The notes under the pieces are model-generated. The model saw only the letters and a program-made list of their open reading frames with translations, ran no database searches and was not told the origin of the DNA. A stretch of DNA of 64,000 nt from Breoghania sp. (GTDB lineage: Bacteria; Pseudomonadota; Alphaproteobacteria; Rhizobiales; Stappiaceae). Positions 22,658 to 31,697 of this stretch are shown one piece after another. The position numbers and the translations under genes are program-made. The stretch is taken from assembly GCF_963674635.1 (NCBI RefSeq), contig NZ_OY771475.1, forward strand, positions 3,671,501-3,735,500, given 5' to 3'. The first letter of the stretch is position 1, and every line of letters begins with the position of its first letter.

Positions 22658-24268
22658 CTATTTCAGGATCGAGATGCGACCGTCGGTGTGCGGTTTGTAG
22701 CCCTGCGCATCTGCAATAAAGCTCGCCACCGCATCCTCAATATTCGGGCCGTAATCGTAGGCATCCACGGCTGCCTTGGCGAAGATGGCGTAGCCATCGC
22801 CGCCGGAGCGCATGTAGTTGTTGGAGACAACGCCATAGAGCGCGTCGGGATCAAGCGGAACGAAGGCACCTTCCTTGGCGATCTTCACCGAAACGACCCG
22901 GCTTCCGGCGGGCTTTGCCGGATCCCAGATGACCTTCATGCCGGCCACCTGCGGGAAGCGGCCCGCGCCCTCCTCGACCTTTGAAAAGCCGTTCTCAAGC
23001 GCGGTGATCAGATCGGCGCCCTTTAGGCGGAAGGTTGCGAGCGTGTTCTGGAAGGGAAGCACGGTCAGAACCTCGCCCATGGTCACCTCACCCGCATCGA
23101 TGGAGGCGCGCAAGCCCCCGCCATTCTGGATGGCGACATCGATGCCCTGCGCCCGCACCCGCTCCAGCATGGCGTCGGCGACCAGAACGCCCATCTCGCA
23201 TTCCCCTTTGCGGCAAGTGTCGCGGGAGCCGTCGATGGAGGCGGTGGCGGAACCGATGACCTCGCTGCGGATCTCCTCAAGCGGGGCGGCGAGCTCCGCG
23301 ATGCGCCTGGAGGTGTCTGCATCTTCTGCGATCGCGGCATCCATCAGGATGGGGGCCCCGGCGGCGGAGACGAGATCCCCGTCATCGTTCCACACGACGT
23401 TCAGTTCGCCCAGAAACTTGCCATAGGCGTAGGCCTGCACGATGGCGGTGCGCCCGCCCGCCGGATTGTCCACGAAGGTCGGGTAGGGGCCTTCGGCCTT
23501 GTCGTCGGAATTGGCCAAATAAGTGTGGCTGTGCCCGCCGATGATCACGTCAATGCCGGGAACGAGGGCTGCCAGTTCCTTGTCACGCGCATACCCGGAA
23601 TGGGAAAGCAGGACGACTTTGTCGATGCCTGCGGCCTGATAGGCCTGGGTCGCGCCTTTCAGTGTCGCCACCGCATCGAGGAAGTGGACGTTCTTTCCAG
23701 GCGAGGAAAGCTCGTCCGTATCCTCCGGCGTGATGCCGATGAGAGCGATCTTCTCGCCGCCCACCTCCAGCACGATGCTGCCCTTGAGCTTGTCCTTCAG
23801 CGCCATTTCGCCGGAAAACTCGCCATTGGCCAGCAGGATCGGAAAATCGATGGCGTCGATGAACTGCGCCAGGACTTCCGGGCCGTCATCGAATTCATGG
23901 TTGCCGACGGTCATGGCGTCATAGCCGATGCGGTTCATCAGTTCCGCTGCCGCCGCGCCCTTGTATTGGGAATAGAAGAGAGAGCCCTGAAACTGGTCGC
24001 CACCATCGACCAGAATCACGTTGCCGCCCGCGCCGCTTATCGCTTCGCGCCGTTCTGCGACCTTGGTGAAGAAACGTGCCGAACCGCCGAAGCACTTGTC
24101 TTGCGCGCGATCTTTCTCGCCGCAGGTGGAATCGTATTTGTTGATCGGTTCGATACGGGAATGGAAATCGTTCGTATGCAGAATGGTCAATGCAAACTCG
24201 GCCTGCGCCGTGCCGCCAAGGACGAGGCCCGCGGCCAGCGCCGCCGGCAGGATCAATGCTCGCTTCAT
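22658..24268 (-). CDS. Periplasmic bifunctional UDP-sugar hydrolase/5'-nucleotidase family protein
   Basis: A 536-aa secreted metallophosphatase. Signal peptide at residues 1-22 (MKRALILPAALAAGLVL, cleavage near TAQAEF). The N-terminal metal domain has LHTNDFHSR, VDGGDQFQGSLF, GNHEFDDG, LSHSGYARD and GGHSHTYL; the C-terminal substrate domain has QNGGGLRASIDAGEVTMGE and SNNYMRSGGDGY. These enzymes remove phosphate from nucleotides outside the inner membrane so that the nucleoside can be taken up. The ATG at 24268 starts exactly at the signal peptide; the open frame extends further upstream but is not protein-like. Confidence 0.93.
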   Translation of the reverse strand: MKRALILPAALAAGLVLGGTAQAEFALTILHTNDFHSRIEPINKYDSTCGEKDRAQDKCFGGSARFFTKVAERREAISGAGGNVILVDGGDQFQGSLFYSQYKGAAAAELMNRIGYDAMTVGNHEFDDGPEVLAQFIDAIDFPILLANGEFSGEMALKDKLKGSIVLEVGGEKIALIGITPEDTDELSSPGKNVHFLDAVATLKGATQAYQAAGIDKVVLLSHSGYARDKELAALVPGIDVIIGGHSHTYLANSDDKAEGPYPTFVDNPAGGRTAIVQAYAYGKFLGELNVVWNDDGDLVSAAGAPILMDAAIAEDADTSRRIAELAAPLEEIRSEVIGSATASIDGSRDTCRKGECEMGVLVADAMLERVRAQGIDVAIQNGGGLRASIDAGEVTMGEVLTVLPFQNTLATFRLKGADLITALENGFSKVEEGAGRFPQVAGMKVIWDPAKPAGSRVVSVKIAKEGAFVPLDPDALYGVVSNNYMRSGGDGYAIFAKAAVDAYDYGPNIEDAVASFIADAQGYKPHTDGRISILK

Positions 24269-24366
24269 GATAAGCCCCTTCTTTCCCATGGAAAGGAAGG
24301 CGCTACGGTGCCCCGAAAACACAGGCCTGCGCAACACGATCCTGCGCGCTTGTGGCGCAAACCGTT

Positions 24367-24756
24367 CTAACGCGCGCCTCGACCCAAAAGCGCAGGCAGT
24401 GCGAGCACCGCGATTGCCAGCCAGCCGAGGATCAGCAGGCTGCCGCCGGTTGGCGCGGCATAGGCGAACAGCTTGTGGTCGAGAAAGACGCGGGCGCTCA
24501 TATCTCCGCAGAACAGAAACACGCCCAGGGTGATCATGAGCGCAGGCAGGGCTGGCAGGCTCAGGACATCGCGAATGCCGGGAAGGCAAAGGATGAGCAG
24601 GATTGGTGCATGGGCGAGCGCGATGGCGGCAGCCGCGCTGACAAAGCCGGAACTGTCGACATGGGCGGCGACTGCGGACAGGGCGACGCCCGCAGCGCCT
24701 GAAAGACCGGCGGCAAGCGCGGGCCAGAGGGAGGCGGCGGAAGGGGAATGGCGCAT
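24367..24756 (-). CDS. DUF423 family membrane protein
   Basis: A 129-aa protein with four hydrophobic segments (about 12-30, 40-57, 67-83 and 98-123). It has the DUF423 pattern: AHAPILL in helix 2, FLFCGDMSARVFL, and APTGGSLLILGWLAI near the end. It lies about 100 bp upstream of the 5'-nucleotidase gene on the same strand. Role unknown. Confidence 0.8.
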   Translation of the reverse strand: MRHSPSAASLWPALAAGLSGAAGVALSAVAAHVDSSGFVSAAAAIALAHAPILLILCLPGIRDVLSLPALPALMITLGVFLFCGDMSARVFLDHKLFAYAAPTGGSLLILGWLAIAVLALPALLGRGAR

Positions 24757-24963
24757 GGGAGGCCTGAGCGTGAGAACGATTCCAGAGCGATAGCATCGCG
24801 CGCGGTGCGGGCCAACAAAAAGGGTATTGGGCCCATGGGCATCTCGCGGTTCAAGTAGAGCGCGAAAACTCCATTGCGATATCTCTCAAGGGTAGATCGA
24901 AAGGTTGAAGGTCATGTGATCAAAAGACTTTTCTGGCTTTCGGCGAACGCCTAGAGTTGAACG

Positions 24964-25488
24964 ATGAGGATCGAAGCTGTCACTGTTCGTCCGGCGATCG
25001 CAGAAGATATCGAGCTGTTGGCCGATATCCATGATGCCGCTTGGCGCAATGCCTATCGCGGAATCCTGCCCGGGGTCGAGCTGGAACGCCTGCTCGGTCG
25101 ACGCGGCGTTTCGTGGTGGGACGCGGCCATCCGCTACAAGATGCGCATTCTCGTCATCGACGTTTGCGGGGCGACGGCAGGCTATGCCACGTTCGGCCAC
25201 ACACGCCTCAAGCATTTGCCTTTCCCCGGCGAAATCTACGAACTCTACATGGACCCGGACCATCAGGGGCTGGGGTTCGGGCGCAAGCTGTTCTCCGCAA
25301 CCCGCGCCGCCCTCCGGGCCGCGGGCATGCCCGGTTTCGCGGTGCGTGTCCTGAAAGAGAACGAGCAGGCACAAGCCTTTTATGAGGCCATGGGCGGCCT
25401 GCTCTACGACGAAAGCGTGGAGCGGATCGGGCGCAGCGACGTCTCTGTCCTGATATTCGGATGGACAGACCGCCCTGCGGAACGCTGA
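24964..25488 (+). CDS. GNAT family N-acetyltransferase
   Basis: A 174-aa cytoplasmic protein with the GNAT fold: TVRPAIAEDIELLADIHDAAWRNAYRG (segments of motif C/D), IYELYMDPDHQGLGFGRKLF (motif A, acetyl-CoA pyrophosphate loop Q-x-x-G-x-G) and ALRAAGMPGFAVRVLKENEQAQAFYEAMGG (motif B). The acceptor substrate is unknown. Confidence 0.88.
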   Translation: MRIEAVTVRPAIAEDIELLADIHDAAWRNAYRGILPGVELERLLGRRGVSWWDAAIRYKMRILVIDVCGATAGYATFGHTRLKHLPFPGEIYELYMDPDHQGLGFGRKLFSATRAALRAAGMPGFAVRVLKENEQAQAFYEAMGGLLYDESVERIGRSDVSVLIFGWTDRPAER

Positions 25489-25528
25489 GTACGATCCTGA
25501 GCCCGGTTGCCCGGGCACACAGGGCGCC

Positions 25529-26092
25529 TCATTCCGTCATGTTCACCCTGATCAGATCATCGACACCACATTGAAACGCGCGGGCCCGCGTGTCGGCGAT
25601 TTCACGGGCCATGGTGTTGGCGTCGGGCGTGCGGGTTGCGTTGATGCGCGCGACTTGGCACGTGGCGCCCAGCCCGAGGCGGGTGACGATCAGGACCTGG
25701 TCCGTTCCGCCCTCGCCGGTCTGGACAAACCAGCGCAAAATGGTTGCGAAAGGCTGTCGCCCACCGCTCTCCACAAGCCGCCATTCCAGCGTTTCGTTGA
25801 CGGAGTTGAACCCCGAAAGTGTCTGGGAGGCGGCCATTTCGTTTGCCGCGTTGTCTCCGAAGGAGACGAACATGCGCAGGTCGCCCTCCGAAACGGAGAC
25901 CGGAATCTTGCGATAGCCCTCGCATAACCAGCTTCCACCGTCCGTCCCCTCCTGGGACGGCACGGAGGTCATCATACAATCGTCGAGCTTCAGTTTCGTA
26001 TAGGCGCTGTCAAATCGCTCCGCCGCGGAGGCCGCCAACGTCGCAGCGACAATGCCAACCATTGAAATCAATAAGGAAATCCGTCGCAACAT
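25529..26092 (-). CDS. Secreted protein of unknown function
   Basis: A 187-aa protein with an N-terminal signal peptide (LLISMVGIVAATLAASAAE, cleavage about residue 24). The mature part holds three Cys at CMMT, WLCEGY and ATCQVAR plus FQCGVDDLI near the end, so disulfides are possible. I do not recognise a named family. A GGGG ribosome site lies 6-10 nt before the ATG. Confidence 0.7.
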   Translation of the reverse strand: MLRRISLLISMVGIVAATLAASAAERFDSAYTKLKLDDCMMTSVPSQEGTDGGSWLCEGYRKIPVSVSEGDLRMFVSFGDNAANEMAASQTLSGFNSVNETLEWRLVESGGRQPFATILRWFVQTGEGGTDQVLIVTRLGLGATCQVARINATRTPDANTMAREIADTRARAFQCGVDDLIRVNMTE

Positions 26093-26366
26093 GATTTTTC
26101 CCCTCGCCTTGAGCCCCCCTCCTCAGGGGCCGGAAAGCCATTGTTTCACTCTCGGGAAGGTGCTGCAACGCACACAATTGGCTTGCACTTTGGTGCGGTC
26201 CCCGGCACAAAGCCCGCGAGACGGCCCGACGAGGCGCGTAACGCGGGCCGCAGGTGATCCGCTCCGGCTGACGGGCGCAGATCCCACCCCCTTTTTCTCG
26301 TATGTGCGAGCCTGCCGGTCGCTTACGGCCGTGAGCTTGCGGAAAATTCAGTGAAGGACACGCACC

Positions 26367-26897
26367 ATGCGTATCGATGCCGTGCCGATCGGCAAGAACC
26401 CGCCGGAAGATGTCAATGTGATCGTTGAGGTCCCGGTCGGTGGTGAGCCGGTCAAATATGAAATGGATAAGGCCGCGGGCGCGATGTATGTCGACCGCTT
26501 CCTCTACACGCCGATGCGTTATCCGGGCAATTATGGCTTCGTTCCGCACACCCTGTCCGACGATGGCGACCCGATCGACGTGATCGTGTGCAACCAGCGT
26601 CCGGTCGTGCCGGGCGCGATCCTCAACTGCCGTCCCATCGGTGTTTTGATGATGGAGGACGAGTCCGGTTTCGACGAGAAGGTCATCGCGGTGCCGCACC
26701 CGAAGCTGACCCGCCGCTACGACCGGATCACGACCTATCAGGATCTGCCGGAGATCACGATCAAGCAGATCGAGCACTTCTTTGCTCACTACAAGGATCT
26801 GGAAGACGGCAAGTGGGTGAAGGTGAAGGACTGGCAAGGCGTCGACGCTGCCAAGCGCCTGATCCTGGAATCCATCGAGCGGGCGAAGAAGGCCTGA
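26367..26897 (+). CDS. ppa: Inorganic pyrophosphatase (family I)
   Basis: Hydrolyses PPi to 2 Pi and so drives biosynthetic reactions. The 176-aa protein is typical in length for a bacterial hexameric type I enzyme and has the metal-binding signature DGDPIDVIV, KYEMDKAAGA near the N-terminus and the YPGNYGFVPHTL region. Start ATG at 26367 is preceded by AAGGA. A strong terminator follows. Confidence 0.97.
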   Translation: MRIDAVPIGKNPPEDVNVIVEVPVGGEPVKYEMDKAAGAMYVDRFLYTPMRYPGNYGFVPHTLSDDGDPIDVIVCNQRPVVPGAILNCRPIGVLMMEDESGFDEKVIAVPHPKLTRRYDRITTYQDLPEITIKQIEHFFAHYKDLEDGKWVKVKDWQGVDAAKRLILESIERAKKA

Positions 26898-26931
26898 GGC
26901 CATTCGCCCAGGAAAATCGAGAAACTTTCAG

Positions 26932-26958
26932 AAAGCGGGGAGCGATCCCCGCTTTTTT
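26932..26958 (+). terminator. Rho-independent terminator of ppa
   Basis: Stem AAAGCGGGGA / TCCCCGCTTT around a short loop, followed by a T run, 35 bp after the ppa stop. Confidence 0.9.
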
Positions 26959-27018
26959 CATGTGAGCGCGGGGGAGGGGGCTGGAGCATCCGGTGTTCCG
27001 GGTGTTCTGCGGGTCTGC

Positions 27019-27276
27019 CTACTTCCAGTCTTCCCAGGTCGGGCGCAGGTTCGTGAGCATGTCCTTGGCAAAGCGGCGCCACATGACGACGACGGTGGCC
27101 AGCATTGCAACGAAGGAGAGCCAGATCGCGCCCATCAGCAGGCCGTTGCCATGGGCTTCGGAGGCGGCCAGCGCGAGAACCGGTGTCAGCGCGAGGGCGA
27201 AGCCACCTGCGATGACGAGCGCGCGTCGGTCCTTGCGGCGGCGTGTTCTGTTCTGCTTGCCAAGCGGGTTGAGCAT
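27019..27276 (-). CDS. Small membrane protein of unknown function
   Basis: An 85-aa protein with a basic N-terminus (KQNRTRRRKDRR) and two transmembrane helices (about 20-38 and 46-65), ending FAKDMLTNLRPTWEDWK. No family recognised. It converges on ppa. Confidence 0.55.
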   Translation of the reverse strand: MLNPLGKQNRTRRRKDRRALVIAGGFALALTPVLALAASEAHGNGLLMGAIWLSFVAMLATVVVMWRRFAKDMLTNLRPTWEDWK

Positions 27277-27464
27277 TGGACCGTTCCTTCGGGATGCGTT
27301 TCAGCGATCCTTCAAGTTAGCCGGGTGAATAAGCCTCCACGGGGTCATGAATCCGACCCTTGCAGTGTTATTTCAGGTCAAAATTGTGGCGTCGGTCATC
27401 AGTGTGGCGCAATCGGGGCAATTCGCCACTGTGTCAGGTGCCTTGCACGTTCGCTGTTAACGGG

Positions 27465-27827
27465 TCACAGGGTGACGTGTTCGAAAGCGGGCTTCAAGAT
27501 CATGCGCCGTACCGGCTCGATGAGCGTCGGTTCATAGCGCGCAAACATCTCGCTCACATAGGGTTTCCTGTTGTGGACCTCGTAATCCTCCATCGAGGCC
27601 CAGACCTGGCGCACGAGCATGTCGGTCTGAGACCCGTCCGTCAGGTAGTAGTCGTAGGCAAGGCAGCCATCTTCCGTTTCCAGCGAGATGCGCGCGACTT
27701 TGCTCACTTCTGCAACAAGCTCCTCTCGGCTCGCGGCGTGAACGGACACCAGGAACACGATGGTCACGCGGGCGGCTGTGCCATCGGTTGGGGTTATGGC
27801 GACATCGTCGAGGGAGGGGGCGTTCAT
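27465..27827 (-). CDS. Antibiotic biosynthesis monooxygenase (ABM) domain protein
   Basis: A 120-aa protein with a dimeric alpha+beta ABM fold: VTIVFLVSVHAASREELVAEVSKVA, then LETEDGCLAYDYYLTDG and VRQVWASMEDYEVHNRKPYVSEMF (seen as separate motifs). ABM proteins may be small monooxygenases or quinol-related enzymes; substrate unknown. It overlaps the upstream ABM-like gene by 4 nt (ATGA), so they are translated together. Confidence 0.8.
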   Translation of the reverse strand: MNAPSLDDVAITPTDGTAARVTIVFLVSVHAASREELVAEVSKVARISLETEDGCLAYDYYLTDGSQTDMLVRQVWASMEDYEVHNRKPYVSEMFARYEPTLIEPVRRMILKPAFEHVTL

Positions 27828-28132
27828 AACAGGGTCTGCTCGCTCTCGATGGTGAAGGTCTTGTAGATGCTGGGCCCGGCCAGGCAGCCCGCCGTTTCGT
27901 TCAGGAAGTCGTGGATCAGATCGCTGTTTTGGAAGGCGCGCATCGCCTCCTCGGATGTCCAGCGCAGGGTTACGACGACTGTGGACGGTTTGCGCGGGTT
28001 GATATGAATTTTCTGGCTGAGGAACGCGCCGCTCGTCGCGCCCTTGCGCAAGAGTTCGCGCAAGGGGTCCAGATAGGCGCCGCGCTGTTGTGGCTTGATG
28101 GTGATCTCGACGATGGAAAACAGATTACTCAC
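27824..28132 (-). CDS. ABM-like (dimeric alpha-beta barrel) domain protein
   Basis: A 102-aa protein with a single ABM-like barrel (LFSIVEITIKPQQRGAYLDPLRELL; TVVVTLRWTSEEAMRAFQNSD; IYKTF at the end). It is the upstream partner of the ABM gene at 27465-27827: the two overlap by ATGA. Their relatedness suggests a hetero-oligomer or duplicated subunits; this is inference. Confidence 0.7.
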   Translation of the reverse strand: MSNLFSIVEITIKPQQRGAYLDPLRELLRKGATSGAFLSQKIHINPRKPSTVVVTLRWTSEEAMRAFQNSDLIHDFLNETAGCLAGPSIYKTFTIESEQTLL

Positions 28133-28504
28133 AGCGGCTTCCGTTATTCGTAGTGGGGGGCCGTGTCGCCGGGAAAGCAGGGAGGTGCCTTTGGGTGCGC
28201 TTCCATGCTTTTTCTGTAGAGATGTCCCGTCGCCCTAGGGTTTCCCACTGCCTTCGTCTTTTCGTGTTCGACGTGTAGTTATTTTTCGCGTCGATTCACC
28301 CCGATTTTAATGCCTGTGAGCAAATATATCCGCAAAAGCGCGATGGAGAGTTAACGACGGGACAGCCACCCTGTCATTCGGAAAGGATCGTCAATAAGCC
28401 GTCCGGTTAAACGCGCTGCCAGTTGCACTGCACCGCGAGGAGGCATACGGTCCCAGCGCCGCTTTTCAAGATGGCGGATCAAGGTCCTCATGGAGACGAA
28501 GATT
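28133..28504. other. Intergenic region between the ABM pair and the aminotransferase gene
   Basis: About 370 bp between divergent genes. Bases 28270-28345 are AT-rich and probably contain the divergent promoters. I saw no gene and no tight dyad. Confidence 0.4.
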
Positions 28505-29707
28505 ATGAGTTTTCTTGCCGACTCGCTCGCCCGGGTGAAGCCTTCCGCGACCATCGCGGTCACCAACAAGGCCCGAGAGCTGAAAGCAGCCGGTCGCGAT
28601 GTCATCGGTCTTGGTGCCGGCGAACCGGATTTCGATACCCCGGAAAACATCAAGCAGGCGGCGATCAAGGCGATCACGGACGGCAAGACGAAATACACGG
28701 CGGTGGACGGCATCCCGGAACTGAAACAGGCGATTGTCGAGAAGTTCCAGCGCGAAAACGGCCTGACCTACACCCCGGCGGAAATCACCGTGGGAACCGG
28801 CGGCAAGCAGGTTCTCTACAATGCCCTGATGGCGACGCTGAACCCGGGCGACGAAGTGCTGGTGCCTGCGCCCTACTGGGTGAGCTATCCGGACATGGTT
28901 CTGCTTGGCGGCGGAACGCCGGTGCCGGTGGAAACCTCCATGGAAACCGGCTTCAAGGTGACGCCCGAGGCGCTGGAAGCCGTGATCACGCCGAAGACCA
29001 AGTGGCTGATCTTCAACTCGCCCTCCAATCCTTCCGGCGCGGCCTATACGCGCGCCGAGCTTGAGGCCATCGCCAAGGTTCTGCTGAAGCACCCGCAGGT
29101 GTGGATCATGACCGACGACATGTATGAGCATCTCGTCTATGACGCGTTCGAGTTTACCACAATCGCCCAGGTGGAACCGGCGCTGAAAGAGCGTACGCTC
29201 ACGGTCAATGGCGTTTCCAAGGCCTATTCGATGACCGGTTGGCGTATCGGTTATGCCGGTGGTCCGGTTGAGCTGATCAAGGCGATTGCCAAGATCCAGT
29301 CGCAGTCGACCTCCAACCCCTGCTCGATCTCCCAGTGGGCGGCTTACGAGGCGCTGAGCGGCCCGCAGGATTTCATCGCCACCAATGCCGAGATCTTCAA
29401 GGGGCGCCGCGATCTGGTCGTGTCCATGTTGAACCAGGCAAATGGCATCTCCTGCCCGACGCCGGAAGGCGCGTTCTACGTCTATCCGTCCTGTGCGGGC
29501 CTGATCGGCAAGACGACCGACTCCGGCAAGCTGCTTTCCAGCGACGAAGACTTCGTGACCGCGCTTCTGGAAGATGAAGGCGTTGCGGTGGTGCAGGGGT
29601 CTGCCTTCGGTCTCGGCCCGAACTTCCGCATCTCCTATGCGACCTCCAACGAAGCTCTGGAAGAGGCCTGCACCCGCATCCAGCGTTTCTGCGGAAACGT
29701 GCGCTAG
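28505..29707 (+). CDS. aatA: Aspartate aminotransferase (class I/II, subgroup Ib)
   Basis: Transfers the amino group of aspartate to 2-oxoglutarate using PLP; alphaproteobacterial members often also act on prephenate. The 400-aa protein has the N-terminal GAGEPDFDTPENIKQAA motif, TNGVSK-like VNGVSKAYSMTGWRIGYAGG containing the PLP lysine, and NPSNPSG. The ATG at 28505 is chosen because GGAGACG lies 8 nt upstream; the ATG at 28490 adds five residues and sits closer to nothing. A terminator follows. Confidence 0.93.
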   Translation: MSFLADSLARVKPSATIAVTNKARELKAAGRDVIGLGAGEPDFDTPENIKQAAIKAITDGKTKYTAVDGIPELKQAIVEKFQRENGLTYTPAEITVGTGGKQVLYNALMATLNPGDEVLVPAPYWVSYPDMVLLGGGTPVPVETSMETGFKVTPEALEAVITPKTKWLIFNSPSNPSGAAYTRAELEAIAKVLLKHPQVWIMTDDMYEHLVYDAFEFTTIAQVEPALKERTLTVNGVSKAYSMTGWRIGYAGGPVELIKAIAKIQSQSTSNPCSISQWAAYEALSGPQDFIATNAEIFKGRRDLVVSMLNQANGISCPTPEGAFYVYPSCAGLIGKTTDSGKLLSSDEDFVTALLEDEGVAVVQGSAFGLGPNFRISYATSNEALEEACTRIQRFCGNVR

Positions 29708-29752
29708 AGGCATCGGTCCCGGCTTTGTCGGCACAAGGCCGGATCCAGGTTC

Positions 29753-29786
29753 AGGCCCGGGCGGAAACGCCCGGGCCTTTGTTTTT
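29753..29786 (+). terminator. Rho-independent terminator of the aminotransferase gene
   Basis: Stem AGGCCCGGGCG / CGCCCGGGCCT with a GAAA-type loop, followed by TTGTTTTT. Confidence 0.88.
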
Positions 29787-29932
29787 CGCGCCCGTCTTAT
29801 CCCCTCATCCTGCCCCCCCTCTGCACATGCCAGGGGAACTCTGTCGCCGGGCGTCGCGTTGGTCTGGCGAAAGCGCGGTGAGAACGCCCTCCCTTGATGG
29901 AAGGCGGCACCGCCGACAAAAGGAGGGATGAT

Positions 29933-30442
29933 ATGACCAAACGTATCACTGCGAAGCCCACTGTTGCGCTTCTCGCCACCGTTGCCATCGCCGGGACACT
30001 CGCATCCGTGCCCGTGAGCGGGCCCGCACAAGCTGCCGAACCCGGCGTGAAGGCCGGCGCGCTCACCTGCACGGTCGCCGGTGGGTCCGGTTTCATCTTC
30101 GGCTCGTCCAAGGACCTCACCTGCGTCTTCGAGCCGGTTTCCGGCCCGGCCGAGACCTATACCGGCCGCATCACGAAGTTCGGCCTCGATGTGGGCAAGA
30201 CGGATGTGACCAAGATCGCCTGGGGCGTCATCGCGCCTGCCGCGGATGTGGAGCCGGGAGCCCTTGAGGGCGATTATGTCGGTCTCTCGGCCGAGGCGAC
30301 CGTGGGCGGCGGCGTCGGCGCCAATGCGCTCATCGGCGGCATGGACAAGTCGATCGCGCTCAATCCTGTCAGCGTCCAGGTCCAGAACGGCCTGAATGTT
30401 GCGGCGGGCATTGCATCGCTCAAACTGAATGCTGCGAACTAG
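29933..30442 (+). CDS. DUF992 family secreted protein (first of a tandem pair)
   Basis: A 169-aa exported protein: signal peptide residues 1-35 (ending GPAQAAEPG), then a DUF992 domain with GALTCTVAGGSGFIFGSSKDLTC, a Cys pair, YTGRITKFGLDVGKT, the GDYVGLSAEATVGGGVGANALIGG motif and NPVSVQVQNGLNVAAG. DUF992 proteins are alphaproteobacterial exported proteins of unknown role. A strong ribosome site AGGAGG precedes the ATG by 6 bases. Confidence 0.85.
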   Translation: MTKRITAKPTVALLATVAIAGTLASVPVSGPAQAAEPGVKAGALTCTVAGGSGFIFGSSKDLTCVFEPVSGPAETYTGRITKFGLDVGKTDVTKIAWGVIAPAADVEPGALEGDYVGLSAEATVGGGVGANALIGGMDKSIALNPVSVQVQNGLNVAAGIASLKLNAAN

Positions 30443-30558
30443 GTCCGCCTTGGCTGGATCCCTTCACGCGCAGGCGGTAACGTCTGCGCGTGAAAACCGT
30501 CACCGATGCGGGCTCGTCTGCGCCCGTGTCGGAAGGCGGCGCACCGGGAGGATAATCA

Positions 30559-31095
30559 TTGACCGCACTTGAAGGCTCGCGTGTCGGGCCTGGATCTAAC
30601 GGACGAGCTCGCGCCGCGTTTGTGGCAATGGCCTTGCTGGTCTGTGCTGGCTCCGCTTTCACGACAATGCCTGCGTTTGCGCAAGGGGGTGGGTCTGTAG
30701 AGGTCGGCATTCTCGATTGCGCCGTCAAAAGCGGCGAGGGCACACCGCTTTCCTCCGCCAAGGATCTTTCCTGCACGTTCCAGCGCGTCGAGGCCGGGGA
30801 GATCGACATCTATTTCGGTCAGATCCGGCGCGTGGGCCTCGATCTCGGCGTAAGCGAAGGCGGCATTATTCGCTGGCTTGTCTTTGCAAGCTCAAGCGAT
30901 GTCGGAGCCGGTGCGCTTGCGGGCGATTATGTTGGTGTGTCAGCGGAGGCCACCCTGGGTGTGGGGCTTGGTGCCAATGCGCTGGTCGGGGGCGGGGACG
31001 CCTCGATCGTGTTGCAACCGGTGAGCCTCAAGAGCCAGGTCGGGCTCAATCTGGCCGCCGGGATCGCGGAACTGGAACTGAGGTCGCTGGAGTAG
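30559..31095 (+). CDS. DUF992 family secreted protein (second of a tandem pair)
   Basis: A 178-aa paralogue of the preceding protein with the same order: signal peptide (ending in PAFAQGGG, about residue 42), then VEVGILDCAVKSGEG, SSAKDLSCTF, GDYVGVSAEATLGVGLGANALVGG and LQPVSLKSQVGLNLAAG. The start is a TTG at 30559: GGGAGG lies 8 nt before it and there is no ATG before the signal peptide. The same signal layout in both copies argues for duplication. Confidence 0.82.
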   Translation: MTALEGSRVGPGSNGRARAAFVAMALLVCAGSAFTTMPAFAQGGGSVEVGILDCAVKSGEGTPLSSAKDLSCTFQRVEAGEIDIYFGQIRRVGLDLGVSEGGIIRWLVFASSSDVGAGALAGDYVGVSAEATLGVGLGANALVGGGDASIVLQPVSLKSQVGLNLAAGIAELELRSLE

Positions 31096-31264
31096 AACGG
31101 CTTCCATCCGCGGGTGCATCGGGTCTCGCCGCTTGACCATGCTTTTTGTCTTCAGGTCGATGGGACGGTTGGGGTCCACCCGATGACAATCTGCGTCTTT
31201 ACGGCGGCTATCTGCATGTCGGAGGCGATCGTTTCGGATCGCTCGGGGCACCACGTGCCGCTGC

Positions 31265-31293
31265 AAGGCCGGGCGATCGCCCGGCCTTTTGTT
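31265..31293. terminator. Bidirectional terminator between the DUF992 and rhodanese genes
   Basis: Perfect palindrome AAGGCCGGGCGATCGCCCGG + CCTT, followed on the plus strand by TTGTTG. It separates convergent transcripts. Confidence 0.75.
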
Positions 31294-31325
31294 GTCTGGG
31301 AGAAGGCGCGCGCGGCCCGGACTGG

Positions 31326-31697
31326 CTATCTCCTGACCACGGCACCGGTGGCCGGATCGATTGCGTTATATGGCAGTTTGGCGGCCTTCCAGGCGTTGAA
31401 GCCGCCGCCCATATGGGCCAGCGGGGCGAGACCTGCCTGCGCACAGCGATCCGCGATCGCCTTGGAGCGGATGCCCGAGCCGCAATGGAAGACGATCGGC
31501 TTGCCGGTCTGGACGGGCAGCTTGCCCGGATCGAACGACGACATCGGGAACAGCATCGCACCGGCAATGTGCTCGAAAGAGTATTCGGCCGGAGTGCGCA
31601 CGTCGATCAGCACGATCTCATCGTTGTCGAAACGCTCTTTCACCTCTTCCGGGGTCAGTACCTGCAGTTCGACACCACTGACTGTTTCGGTCTGCAT
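31326..31697 (-). CDS. Rhodanese-like sulfurtransferase domain protein
   Basis: A 123-aa single-domain rhodanese. The active-site Cys72 sits in FHCGSGIRS; the conserved first strand is VLIDVRTPAEYSFEHIAGAML. Donor and acceptor are unknown; no sulfur-metabolism genes are adjacent. The ATG is preceded by GGAGAG 5 nt away. Confidence 0.9.
   Translation of the reverse strand: MQTETVSGVELQVLTPEEVKERFDNDEIVLIDVRTPAEYSFEHIAGAMLFPMSSFDPGKLPVQTGKPIVFHCGSGIRSKAIADRCAQAGLAPLAHMGGGFNAWKAAKLPYNAIDPATGAVVRR

Noticed and set aside
26108..26131. A hairpin GCCCC / GGGGC with loop CCTCCTCA near the start of the 25529-26092 gene
   Set aside because: It resembles the anti-SD loop of the sRNA, but there is no terminator or promoter around it, so I take it as chance.
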